The translations under genes and the position numbers were made by a program. Positions 26,034-36,584 of a stretch of DNA of 44,899 nucleotides are shown here, piece after piece. Within the stretch, counting starts at the first letter, position 1; the number at the start of each line of letters is the position of its first letter. The notes beneath the pieces were generated by a model. The model saw only the letters and a list, made by a program, of their open reading frames with translations. It was not told the DNA's origin and made no database searches. The stretch comes from an uncultured Acidimicrobiales bacterium (GTDB taxonomy: Bacteria; Actinomycetota; Acidimicrobiia; Acidimicrobiales; SZUA-35): the NCBI GenBank assembly GCA_937976305.1, contig CALJSB010000092.1, positions 1 through 44,899 of the forward strand. The letters are read 5' to 3'.

Positions 26034-27008
26034 GTGCAGACGCAGCTCCTCAAGGCATCAGATCTCGATGTAGCGGTGTCGATCCTGCGTGATGGTGGTC
26101 TGGTCGCTTTCCCGACCGAGACCGTCTACGGCCTCGGTGGGAACGCCGAAAACGGCGAGGCCGTCGCGAGCATCTATGCCGCAAAGGGCCGGCCGGTTGG
26201 CCATCCGCTCATCGTGCATGTTGCGTCGGCCGACGCTGCGTGGACCTGGGCCGTACATGTGCCAGCAGCAGCCCGAGCGTTGGCCGAGAGGTTCTGGCCA
26301 GGCCCCCTCACCCTGATCTTGCCTCGTTCGCCGCGAGCCCACCCAGAGACGGTCGGCGGCCGAGACTCTGTCGGGTTGCGGGTGCCGAACCATCCGCTGA
26401 CTCTCCGACTGCTGAGCCAGTTTGGTGGAGGAGTGGCCGGTCCGTCTGCCAACCGGTTTGGGCATGTGAGCCCAACCACGGCTGCGCATGTGATGTCTGA
26501 TCTCGACGGTCGGATCGACGCCGTCTTGGATGGTGGGCCGAGCCGCGTCGGTGTCGAATCGACGATCGTCGAGATCGTCGGCGAGCAGGCACTGTTGCTG
26601 CGCCCCGGAGGTGTGACGCTCGCAGAACTGAACGATGCACTCGCTGAGGCGGGGCTGGACGACCGCGTCGTCGACGGGCGCGGTGGCGAGTCTCGAGCTG
26701 CCGGCATGCTGGCCTCGCACTACGCCCCGCACGCACCGATGCGGATCGTCGACGAAGTCGACAGCGTTGCCCTCGAGCCCGGCGACGTGCTGATCAGACC
26801 TCGGCCAGCCGAGGCCCCTGCGTCCGCGGCATCGGGTCGCAACGTGATCTGGCTTCCTGCTGATCCCGAAGGCTTTGCCGAGGGGCTGTACGCCGCTCTG
26901 CGTGACGCCGATCGAGCGTGTGAAGGCGAGATCGTGGTGGTCAGACCGGCGGAGGGCCGGTTGTCGGCCGCGATCAACGATCGTCTCGAGAAGGCTTCGA
27001 CTCGATAG
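26034..27008 (+). CDS. sua5: Threonylcarbamoyl-AMP synthase (Sua5 type)
   Basis: 324 residues, so the longer Sua5 form rather than the short TsaC. N-terminal YrdC domain with PTETVYGLG, AKGRPVGHPLIVH and the GPSANRFGHVSPT block; C-terminal Sua5 domain after a linker (residues about 215-324, with ASHYAPHAPM). Makes the intermediate for t6A37 in ANN-decoding tRNAs. In mycobacteria this gene sits between prmC and wecA; here it is 23 kb away, next to mnmA. GTG 26034. Ends in TAG. Confidence 0.94.
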   Translation: MQTQLLKASDLDVAVSILRDGGLVAFPTETVYGLGGNAENGEAVASIYAAKGRPVGHPLIVHVASADAAWTWAVHVPAAARALAERFWPGPLTLILPRSPRAHPETVGGRDSVGLRVPNHPLTLRLLSQFGGGVAGPSANRFGHVSPTTAAHVMSDLDGRIDAVLDGGPSRVGVESTIVEIVGEQALLLRPGGVTLAELNDALAEAGLDDRVVDGRGGESRAAGMLASHYAPHAPMRIVDEVDSVALEPGDVLIRPRPAEAPASAASGRNVIWLPADPEGFAEGLYAALRDADRACEGEIVVVRPAEGRLSAAINDRLEKASTR

Positions 27009-27019
27009 AGGTCGGCACG

Positions 27020-27032
27020 TAGGCTTGTCGAT
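27020..27032 (+). promoter_or_regulatory. -10 element and leaderless start of the aldolase-family gene
   Basis: TAGGCT at 27020-27025, 7 bases before ATG 27033; a TTCGAC (26996-27001) 18 bases upstream might be a -35. No ribosome binding site. Confidence 0.5.
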
Positions 27033-27806
27033 ATGGCTGACGAGTATCCCAACTTCACCAACGATGTGTACGGGGCGACGAGGTCCACCGAAGACGAGCG
27101 AGCCCACCGCAAGCGGATGGCAGCCATTGGCTACCGCATTTTCGGATCCATGCGATGGGGCCAACTCGGTGACGGCCACATCAGCGCCCGCGACCCCGAA
27201 CTCACCGATCACTTCTGGCTGCTCGACTACGGCGTGCCCTTCAGCCAAGCGACAGTCGACAAGCTCGTACTCGTAGGTCCAGACGGCAACTTGGTCGAGT
27301 TCGATGGCAGCAACGGCGTGGGTGCCAACACCGCTGGCTACAACATCCACTATCCGATCATGCAAGCCCGACCCGATGTGGTGTCGATTGCCCACACCCA
27401 CACCCAGTTCGGCACGCCGTGGGCTGCCAACGTCAAGCCGTTCGAGCCAATCAGCCAAGAGTCGACCGCTTTCGTCTTCGATCAGTCATTGTTCAACGAC
27501 GAAGAGGTGGAGGTGCTCTCGGTCGATGGTGGCCATCGCATTGCGGCGGCTGCTGGGTCATCGAGGCTCTGCATCCTCCGCAATCACGGACTGGTCACGC
27601 TTGGCGCCACCGTCGAAGAGACGGTCGGGTTCTTTGTCATGGCCGAACGAGTGGCCGAGGTGCATGTGAAGGCGCCGGACGCCATTCCGATCTCAGAAGA
27701 AGCAGCCAAGCTTGCGGCATCGACGATGGCCCAACCGGAAACCGGTTGGCGCGTCTTTCACTGGCTCATGCGCGACATCGTCCCTGACCCATCGATTGTC
27801 GACTGA
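27033..27806 (+). CDS. Class II aldolase/adducin family protein
   Basis: 257 residues. The fold is given by the N-terminal GDGHISARD, the metal-site histidines in AHTHTQFG and the third histidine in LRNHGLVTLG. These are the zinc ligands of fuculose-phosphate aldolase-type enzymes, but the substrate cannot be told; many actinobacterial members are annotated only as class II aldolase/adducin. Convergent with the membrane-protein gene that ends 11 bases away. Confidence 0.85.
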   Translation: MADEYPNFTNDVYGATRSTEDERAHRKRMAAIGYRIFGSMRWGQLGDGHISARDPELTDHFWLLDYGVPFSQATVDKLVLVGPDGNLVEFDGSNGVGANTAGYNIHYPIMQARPDVVSIAHTHTQFGTPWAANVKPFEPISQESTAFVFDQSLFNDEEVEVLSVDGGHRIAAAAGSSRLCILRNHGLVTLGATVEETVGFFVMAERVAEVHVKAPDAIPISEEAAKLAASTMAQPETGWRVFHWLMRDIVPDPSIVD

Positions 27807-27817
27807 CGTGGGCTGTA

Positions 27818-30822
<3,005 letters not shown>

Positions 30823-30836
30823 CGAGCTGGCCGGTT

Positions 30837-30878
30837 CTGGAGGCTGGAGGGCACGTTTTGGTGCTCTACGGCCTCCAG
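30837..30878. repeat. 42-bp convergent-gene hairpin, divergent copy
   Basis: Outer arms CTGGAGGC/GCCTCCAG (8 bp) and inner GGCAC/GTGC around GTTTTG. Same length, same outer arm (CTGGAGGCT) and same convergent setting as the copies at 39562 and 39635, but with a different core and no GAAA loop. Between ligA and the convergent minus-strand gene. Confidence 0.6.
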
Positions 30879-30906
30879 TTCGGGGGAAGAGGGGGCCTTC
30901 GTTTGG

Positions 30907-31449
30907 TTACAGGGCGTCGAACGTGAACGAGGGGCCCACTCGGCAACTCGCTGGTCCCTCGTCGATTCGATAGATGCAGGCCTCGACCGTGTTGCCCTGT
31001 GGTCGCAGAATCAGCCCGTTGGGGCAATCCTCTTCCGGCCCCCACGTGACCTGGCCCTGGGAGCCGCCGGCGCTGAGTTCGCGAGTTTCGAAGTTGCGAT
31101 AGACGTTGGTGTCTTCTTCGGGGATCTGCACGCCGTTGATGGTCAGGATGGCAGAGAAGCCTGGGATGAGATCGACACCGACTGGCTCGGTGCAGGTGCT
31201 GCCAATACCCGATTGAGGCAGCCAGGCTTCGATGGGGTTGATGTCGAGCGGTGTGCCGATGTCGTCGCTGCCACGCTCGCCGCCGCCGTCAGCAGCAGAC
31301 CCGCTGAGCACCGGCGCGCTGGGGGTTCGTTCACCGGAAAACACCGCAGCGGTAACGAGTGCCGCGAATGCAACAATCAAGGCTGCACCAATGACCAGGC
31401 GTGATCGAAGCGACGAAGCGGCCTTCGGAACAGGTTGGGGGGTACCCAC
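30907..31449 (-). CDS. Membrane-anchored extracytoplasmic protein of unknown function
   Basis: 180 residues: a short basic cytoplasmic N-terminus (GTPQPVPKAASSLRSR), one membrane helix (LVIGAALIVAFAALVTAAVFSG), then a linker rich in S/G/D and an external domain with four cysteines (STCTEP, EEDCPNG, VEACIYR, ASCRVG), probably two disulfides. No family recognised. It lies back to back with a PASTA kinase across a shared 229-bp region, so joint regulation is possible. GTG 31449 is chosen because it places the helix near the N-terminus; earlier frame extends to 31593. Confidence 0.65.
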   Translation of the reverse strand: MGTPQPVPKAASSLRSRLVIGAALIVAFAALVTAAVFSGERTPSAPVLSGSAADGGGERGSDDIGTPLDINPIEAWLPQSGIGSTCTEPVGVDLIPGFSAILTINGVQIPEEDTNVYRNFETRELSAGGSQGQVTWGPEEDCPNGLILRPQGNTVEACIYRIDEGPASCRVGPSFTFDAL

Positions 31450-31550
31450 CTCGTCATTGTGCCCGGTGTATTCGTGTCTCTGCGTCGTTTTCTGATCAAA
31501 TGTGCGCGCTGTGTAGGTACATCGCCTCCGATTCTGATTCACTCCCAGCA

Positions 31551-31591
31551 GTGGCCACCGGTAATTTGCCGCCGCCCTTACCGGTGGCCAC
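31551..31591. promoter_or_regulatory. 14-bp perfect inverted repeat between divergent genes
   Basis: GTGGCCACCGGTAA (31551-31564) and TTACCGGTGGCCAC (31578-31591) are exact reverse complements separated by 13 bases. Each arm itself contains the palindromes GTGGCCAC and ACCGGT. It lies in the 229-bp gap between the anchored protein gene and the kinase gene, about 75 bases upstream of the kinase -10. It is either a regulator site or an RNA hairpin; no T-tract follows. Confidence 0.6.
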
Positions 31592-31666
31592 ACTTCTCAG
31601 CGCCGCCCCCGAGCCAGCCACACGGCCAATTCTGGGGGTTGTCGCCCTGCCACAGCGAGTGGTCAC

Positions 31667-31678
31667 TAGCATTTCATC
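31667..31678 (+). promoter_or_regulatory. -10 element and leaderless start of the PASTA kinase gene
   Basis: TAGCAT at 31667-31672, 6 bases before GTG 31679; no ribosome binding site. Confidence 0.45.
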
Positions 31679-33697
31679 GTGAGCGCTGTGCCATCTGGGC
31701 CCCCTGTCGAGGCCGTTCGATCTATTGGACGCGTTCTCGACGGCCGGTATCGGTTGATTGCGCCGATCGGGCAGGGTGCCTCCGCTGCCGTTTTTTTGGC
31801 CGACGACACCCGGCTTGGGCGCAGGGTCGCGGTCAAGCTCGCCCACCCCGCATTTGCTGACGATGATCGCTTCCAGCGACGGTTCCACGCCGAAGCGCGA
31901 GCTGCGGCACAACTGAGCCACCCGCACCTGCTTGCTGTTTTCGATTGGGGCAACGACCCGGAGCCTTACCTCGTCACCGAGTTGCTGGCCGGCGGCAGCT
32001 TGCGCTCGGTGTTGGAACAGGGCGAGCCCCTGTCGCAATCTCAGGCGCTCGTGGTCGGGCTACATGCAGCTCGAGGACTCGACCACGCCCACCGCCGTGG
32101 TGTTGTGCATCGCGATATCAAGCCGGCCAACCTGCTCTTTGGATCAGATGGCCGCCTCAGAATCGCCGACTTCGGCATCGCCCGGGCCGTCGCCGAGGCA
32201 GCATGGACCGAACCAGAGGGCGCGTTGATCGGCACGGCCCGTTACGCCGCCCCCGAACAAGCAACCGGCATGACCGTCGACGGTAGGGCCGACGTCTACG
32301 CATTGGCCCTCACGCTCATCGAGGCCGTGACGGGAACGGTGCCGCTCGTCGAGAACTCCCCGCTCGCCACGATGTTGGGCCGACAGGAGACCGATCTTCC
32401 CGTTGACGGCGCGATGGGTCGTCTGGCGCCTCTACTTGCCGACGCCGGACGAGCCAATCGTGAGGAGCGACCTGATGCCGGCGACTTTGCCCGCGAGCTT
32501 CTGGCCGTGGCGCATGAGTTGCCCGCCCCTCGTCGTATCGCACTTGTCGAACTCGATACCGAGGGGCTTGCTGCCTCGTTCGAGCACGCAGCTCTCGACA
32601 CCGCCCGCCGGAAAGGCGCCCCTTCTGAGGCCGTGCTCGACGTCGCCGATGAGCCTCTGATTGATCTGACCGGTGATGCCTCGTTCAGCCAGTTCGACTT
32701 CGGCGACGAAAACGAAACGGAGTCACCGGTTCCAGTCGCCGACGACACCACCTACGACGATGACTACGGCTACGAGCCGGTCGAGAGCCGAGGTCGGATC
32801 TTCGCTGTCCTCTTGCTGCTTGTGCTGGCCGCCGGGCTGATTGGTGCCATTGCGTTGCGCCCCGGTGTTGTCGAAGAACCCGAACCAGAGATCGTGCTTC
32901 CGGTGGTCGACAACTATGTCGGGGCGTCGGTTGAAGATGTGCGCGTCGACGCCAGAGTCAATAACTGGGTGCTTGACGTGGTCGAGCGGCGCGTTGATGA
33001 CACCGAAGCAGGCAGTGTCATTCAGCAACAGCCAGCTGCCGGCACCGATCTCGCTGAAGGTGAAACCCTGCAGATCGTTGTGTCGTCTGGTGCCGTCCTG
33101 CGAACCGTGCCCGATGTTGTCGGACTCACGCGTCTCGAGGCGGTCGAGCGACTCACCAACGCGGGTCTCGCCCTCGGCACCGTCGATAGCACCGTCTTTG
33201 ACGAAGAAGCCCCAGTGGGGGCCGTGCTCGAATCGACACCGGTTGCCCGTGAAGAAGCTGAGACCGGCACACTTGTCGATCTCGTCGTGAGCGCTGGCCC
33301 CGAACCCAGAATCGTGCCAGACGTCACCCGCTTGTCGGTTCCGGACGCCGAGGCTGCCCTGCTCGAGCTCGGCCTCACGATGTCGATCGCCGAAGAGCAC
33401 TCTCAGACCGTCGCCGAGGGCGAAATCATTGCGATGGCCACCGTGCCAGGCACCTCGGTTGAACGGGGAGCCAACGTCGAAGTGATCGTCTCGCTCGGCC
33501 TGCCTTTCATTGTTGTGCCTGACACCGATGGCATGCGAGGGGCCGAAGCTGACCAGGTGCTGACCGACGCTGGGTTCGTGGTTGTTGACACGGTCGGCCC
33601 GCCAAACGGCTTTGTGTTGGCCACCGATCCGCCTGCTGGTGAATCACATCGTCAGGGCACCGAAGTGCGCATCATTACCCGCCGCCAAGACAACTGA
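31679..33697 (+). CDS. Membrane Ser/Thr protein kinase with four PASTA domains
   Basis: 672 residues. Cytoplasmic kinase domain: glycine loop IGQGASAAVF, ATP lysine K53 in VAVKLA, catalytic H144-R145-D146 in HRDIKPANLLF, metal-binding DFGIA, and GTARYAAPEQA. An acidic juxtamembrane stretch (about 320-368) precedes one membrane helix (about 373-393). Four external PASTA repeats follow (about 405-470, 471-540, 541-608, 609-670), which in the PknB family bind peptidoglycan fragments or lipid II. Likely controls cell-wall growth and division. This is a stand-alone copy, not in the usual pbpA-rodA-pknB cluster. Confidence 0.95.
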   Translation: MSAVPSGPPVEAVRSIGRVLDGRYRLIAPIGQGASAAVFLADDTRLGRRVAVKLAHPAFADDDRFQRRFHAEARAAAQLSHPHLLAVFDWGNDPEPYLVTELLAGGSLRSVLEQGEPLSQSQALVVGLHAARGLDHAHRRGVVHRDIKPANLLFGSDGRLRIADFGIARAVAEAAWTEPEGALIGTARYAAPEQATGMTVDGRADVYALALTLIEAVTGTVPLVENSPLATMLGRQETDLPVDGAMGRLAPLLADAGRANREERPDAGDFARELLAVAHELPAPRRIALVELDTEGLAASFEHAALDTARRKGAPSEAVLDVADEPLIDLTGDASFSQFDFGDENETESPVPVADDTTYDDDYGYEPVESRGRIFAVLLLLVLAAGLIGAIALRPGVVEEPEPEIVLPVVDNYVGASVEDVRVDARVNNWVLDVVERRVDDTEAGSVIQQQPAAGTDLAEGETLQIVVSSGAVLRTVPDVVGLTRLEAVERLTNAGLALGTVDSTVFDEEAPVGAVLESTPVAREEAETGTLVDLVVSAGPEPRIVPDVTRLSVPDAEAALLELGLTMSIAEEHSQTVAEGEIIAMATVPGTSVERGANVEVIVSLGLPFIVVPDTDGMRGAEADQVLTDAGFVVVDTVGPPNGFVLATDPPAGESHRQGTEVRIITRRQDN

Positions 33698-33707
33698 GTT
33701 CGGCCCT

Positions 33708-33725
33708 CGGGCGATCTAACGCCCG
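33708..33725 (+). terminator. Hairpin after the PASTA kinase gene
   Basis: CGGGCG-ATCTAA-CGCCCG, a 6-bp stem beginning 11 bases after the stop; no T-tract. Separates the kinase from the next gene, which has its own -10. Confidence 0.45.
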
Positions 33726-33740
33726 TGGCATGCGGACCCG

Positions 33741-33752
33741 TAGGGTTGCGTG
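33741..33752 (+). promoter_or_regulatory. -10 element and leaderless start of the DHA2-type MFS gene
   Basis: TAGGGT at 33741-33746 is 6 bases before the second of two adjacent GTG codons (33753), favouring it over GTG 33750. Confidence 0.4.
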
Positions 33753-35300
33753 GTGACCCGCCCAGGCGACTCGTTCGAGCATGACGAACCGGCGCGCCTG
33801 ACACCGCTCACCGAGGCTAGCTCAGGGTCGTTCCCGGTCTTCAACGTCCCGTGGACCTTGCTGCTTGCACGGCGCCGAGTTGCCACACGAGCCCAGCGCC
33901 ACAGCCGCTTTCAGGTCATTGCGATGTTGTTCGTGCTGGGGGCGATGTTCGCGGTGAACCTCACCGTCACGCTCGTCGCCGTTGTGGTGCCGGCGATTGC
34001 CACCGATCTTGGTGCTGCGGACTCCACGGTGGTGTGGGCGGTGACCGGCCCCATCCTGGCAGCCGCTGTTCTTGGTCCGACGTTCGGCAAACTCGGCGAC
34101 CAACGGGGCCACCGATTGGTCTTTCTCGGTGGATTGTTCGTGAACGCGATCTTCACGCTTCTCGTTGCGTTGTCGTGGAACGGCATCTCGTTCGTCGTTT
34201 TTCGGCTCTTGGCCGCCGTGGGCGCTGCCGCGATCGGACCCGCAGCCCTGGCCTTCATCAATCGACTGTTCGCCCCGGACGATCGAGCGACGGCGCTGGG
34301 ATTCTGGTCGTTCGTTGGCGCTGGTTCGCCCGTCCTCGGTGTTGTCGTGGGTGGGCCGATCGTTGAGCGGTTCGGTTGGCAGGTGGTGTTCTGGGTGCAA
34401 GGTCCGGTTGTGCTCATCGCCCTCATTGCGGCCGCGCTCGTGCTTCCTGAAACCGCGAAGCGGGGTCGCGAGCGGTTTGACGTTGCCGGTGCAGTGACGC
34501 TCGCTGGGGCGGTTGCCGCCGGTCTCATCGCAGTGACATTGGCCGGCAGCAGAGGTTGGTCGTTGACGGTTGCGGCGTTGGCCGTCGTTGCCCTGGCTGG
34601 CCTCGCAGCGTTCACGAGAATCGAACAACGCAGCGAGCAACCGCTCATCCCGCCCCACTACTGGCGCATGCGAGGGTTTGCTGTTCCGACCGGTGTGCTG
34701 ACCCTGCTCTTTGCTGCCTACATGGGGAGCTTTGTGCTGACACCCCTGATGCTGCAGTCGACTGCGTATGGCATCACCGCTGCGCAAACCGGGTTGGTGA
34801 TCGTGTGCCGCCCGTTGCTCTTCGCGTTTACCGGACCCGTCGCCGGTTACCTCGCACCGCGACTGGGGGATCGGGTGCTGGCTGGCTTCGGCACGTTCTG
34901 CGTCGCATCCTCGATGCTGATCCTCAGCACCTTCCGGCCCGGTCAGTCACTCATCATCGTTGCCGTTGCCCTCGGCATCGCTGGTATCGGCGCTGGCGCC
35001 TCTGCTCCGGTGCTCAGCGCTCGAGTCGCCAACACCGTGGCCGCGGAAGATCTCGGTGTCGCTGGGGCCGCGCAACAGATGGTGCAGCAGTTTGGACTCG
35101 TGGTTGGCATCCAAGCGCTGCTTGCTCTGCAGGCATCGCAGGTGTCCGGAGGTGATGCGACATCAGCTGATGCACTCGTGCAGAGCTACAGCGTCACCTT
35201 CCAGGTCGCCATGGTGATTGCGCTCTGCGGGTTTGCCCTCACCTTGGCCCTTCGGCGGCTGCCCAAGGGACGCGACCGAACAACCCCGATCGCCGTTTGA
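33753..35300 (+). CDS. MFS efflux transporter, DHA2 (14-helix) type
   Basis: 515 residues with about 14 hydrophobic helices. Motif D1-like AVVVPAIATDLGAADSTVVW, motif A GKLGDQRGHRLVF and motif C-like GAGSPVLGVVVGG are all seen, which fits proton-driven drug/H+ antiporters of the EmrB/QacA group. The substrate cannot be predicted. The first about 50 residues are polar and cytoplasmic. Convergent with the SCP2-domain gene, whose stop lies 4 bases away. Confidence 0.88.
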   Translation: MTRPGDSFEHDEPARLTPLTEASSGSFPVFNVPWTLLLARRRVATRAQRHSRFQVIAMLFVLGAMFAVNLTVTLVAVVVPAIATDLGAADSTVVWAVTGPILAAAVLGPTFGKLGDQRGHRLVFLGGLFVNAIFTLLVALSWNGISFVVFRLLAAVGAAAIGPAALAFINRLFAPDDRATALGFWSFVGAGSPVLGVVVGGPIVERFGWQVVFWVQGPVVLIALIAAALVLPETAKRGRERFDVAGAVTLAGAVAAGLIAVTLAGSRGWSLTVAALAVVALAGLAAFTRIEQRSEQPLIPPHYWRMRGFAVPTGVLTLLFAAYMGSFVLTPLMLQSTAYGITAAQTGLVIVCRPLLFAFTGPVAGYLAPRLGDRVLAGFGTFCVASSMLILSTFRPGQSLIIVAVALGIAGIGAGASAPVLSARVANTVAAEDLGVAGAAQQMVQQFGLVVGIQALLALQASQVSGGDATSADALVQSYSVTFQVAMVIALCGFALTLALRRLPKGRDRTTPIAV

Positions 35301-35304
35301 GGGG

Positions 35305-35742
35305 CTAGTCGATGGGGTCGGGCTCGATGTCGGCTGTCATGGCTGCCAAGCGCTGATACATCTCGACTGCATCGCCGGTGGGTTCGGAAGCCTGCAGCAT
35401 CAAGAGCTGGGAGGCGTCTCCTTCAACGAGGATCTTGCCGCCGAGAAAGGCCTGCATCACCGCTTGCTGATCTCGGGTGACGAATGCGGAGATAGCAGTG
35501 TTGTAGTCGACGGTGATCGTGAGCTCTGGCTCGTCGATGTGGCCACGCTCGATGATCAACTCGCCGCCACTCGAATCGATGTGGCCTTCGAGATCTTCGT
35601 CTCGATGGGGTATCTCGGTGATGATCACGTTGAGCTTTACCGCGACCGGCGGGTCCGGGATGCGGTCGGCAAACTCGTTGCGAAGCTCTCGGGCGGCATC
35701 AATCCAGTCATCAGACAGAAACAGGTGGGTGGACTCAGGCAC
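35305..35742 (-). CDS. SCP2 sterol-binding domain protein
   Basis: 145 residues. The C-terminal part shows the SCP2-like lipid-binding pattern: PELTITVDYNTAISAFVTRDQQAVMQAF then LGGKILVEGDASQLLML. The first half (FLSDDWIDAARELRNEFADRI, then PPVAVKLNVIITEI) is a typical lead-in for these actinobacterial single-domain proteins. Probably binds a hydrophobic ligand; which one is unknown. GTG 35742 chosen; the open frame extends to a TTG at 35784. Divergent from the ferredoxin gene. Ends in TAG. Confidence 0.78.
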   Translation of the reverse strand: MPESTHLFLSDDWIDAARELRNEFADRIPDPPVAVKLNVIITEIPHRDEDLEGHIDSSGGELIIERGHIDEPELTITVDYNTAISAFVTRDQQAVMQAFLGGKILVEGDASQLLMLQASEPTGDAVEMYQRLAAMTADIEPDPID

Positions 35743-35809
35743 AGTGAAACTCCGCAATCGCAAGGGTCGGATCGACAACCTCAACTTCGAGCCAACGCTA
35801 CCGGCGGAC

Positions 35810-35821
35810 TACCCTCGGCGC
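35810..35821 (+). promoter_or_regulatory. -10 element and leaderless start of the ferredoxin gene
   Basis: TACCCT at 35810-35815, 6 bases before ATG 35822; no ribosome binding site. Confidence 0.5.
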
Positions 35822-36148
35822 ATGACCGATGTCGCTGAGGAGAAGCCGAAGAAGGGGCGAGACCTCCGCATCGAGACGCGCCAACGAAACCCGGTGTGGA
35901 AGAACGCGCCGATGAAGATCGACATGAGCACCTGCATCAACTGCGATGCGTGCCTCAGGGCGTGTCCCAAGCCGCTCGGTGCCATCTTCAACCACGGCAT
36001 CGATGTCGTGATCATCCCCGAGCTGTGCTCGGGCTGCGACAAGTGTCTGCCGCCCTGCCCGGTCGATTGCATTCACCCCGACCCTGATTGGACACCGGCG
36101 CCAGATGCATGGTGGGAAGAGCAAGAGTTCGACGATCCCTACAGCTAG
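35822..36148 (+). CDS. Ferredoxin with two [4Fe-4S] clusters
   Basis: 108 residues. Two complete binding motifs: CINCDACLRACPKP and CSGCDKCLPPCPVDC, giving the 2x[4Fe-4S] arrangement of bacterial ferredoxins and RnfB-like proteins. N- and C-terminal extensions are charged (EEKPKKGRDLRIETRQRN; a W-rich, acidic end). Redox partner not evident from neighbours, which are an SCP2 protein and gatCAB. Start ATG 35822; the long open frame upstream overlaps the divergent gene. Ends in TAG. Confidence 0.9.
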   Translation: MTDVAEEKPKKGRDLRIETRQRNPVWKNAPMKIDMSTCINCDACLRACPKPLGAIFNHGIDVVIIPELCSGCDKCLPPCPVDCIHPDPDWTPAPDAWWEEQEFDDPYS

Positions 36149-36209
36149 GCAGGGTCGTCAGACAGGGCCTCGGTCTGCATTTTGGGGCGACGCAACGGAG
36201 CGACGTCGA

Positions 36210-36221
36210 TAGGTTGGCGCA
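36210..36221 (+). promoter_or_regulatory. -10 element and leaderless start of gatC
   Basis: TAGGTT at 36210-36215, 6 bases before GTG 36222; drives gatCAB. Confidence 0.5.
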
Positions 36222-36584
36222 GTGGTTGATGAACCGGTGGCCGACGAACCCCGAGCCGGCAGCGCTGTTGCCAATGAAACGACGTCCGGCGGGCTGACTC
36301 GCGACGACGTCGCCGAGGTCGCATCGCTTGCGTTGCTCGAGCTGACCGATGCTGAACTCGACGAGTTCACTGGCCAGCTCGGCGCCGTCTTGGCCCACGC
36401 CAAAGACATCGAAGCGCTCGACGTATCTGAGGTGGCTCCCACGCACCATCCATTCCCGTTGGCCAACGTCTTTCGTGATGATGTTGTCGAGACCACCGAC
36501 GTCCACGACGCAGCGCTCGGGATGGCTCCCGAGGCCGAAGACGGTCAATTTCGAGTTCCGCCTGCACTTGGAGAAGAGCCATGA
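36222..36584 (+). CDS. gatC: Asp/Glu-tRNA amidotransferase subunit C
   Basis: 120 residues, longer than typical GatC (about 95-100) by a polar N-terminal arm of some 25 residues. The core starts LTRDDVAEVASLALLELTDAELDEF and ends with LRDDVV-type and GEFRVP-like blocks (VFRDDVVETTD, DGQFRVPPAL), which clamp GatA and GatB. Start codon GTG 36222 fits the -10; the gene overlaps gatA by 4 bases (ATGA, 36581-36584). Confidence 0.9.
   Translation: MVDEPVADEPRAGSAVANETTSGGLTRDDVAEVASLALLELTDAELDEFTGQLGAVLAHAKDIEALDVSEVAPTHHPFPLANVFRDDVVETTDVHDAALGMAPEAEDGQFRVPPALGEEP

Noticed and set aside
26058-27458. 466-codon open frame on the minus strand across sua5 and the aldolase gene
   Set aside because: It is antisense to two well-supported genes. 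Long antisense open frames are normal at this GC content; the translation has no recognisable motif.
36150-36182. Hairpin CAGAC/GTCTG after the ferredoxin gene as a terminator
   Set aside because: Only five base pairs with a nine-base loop; too weak to claim.
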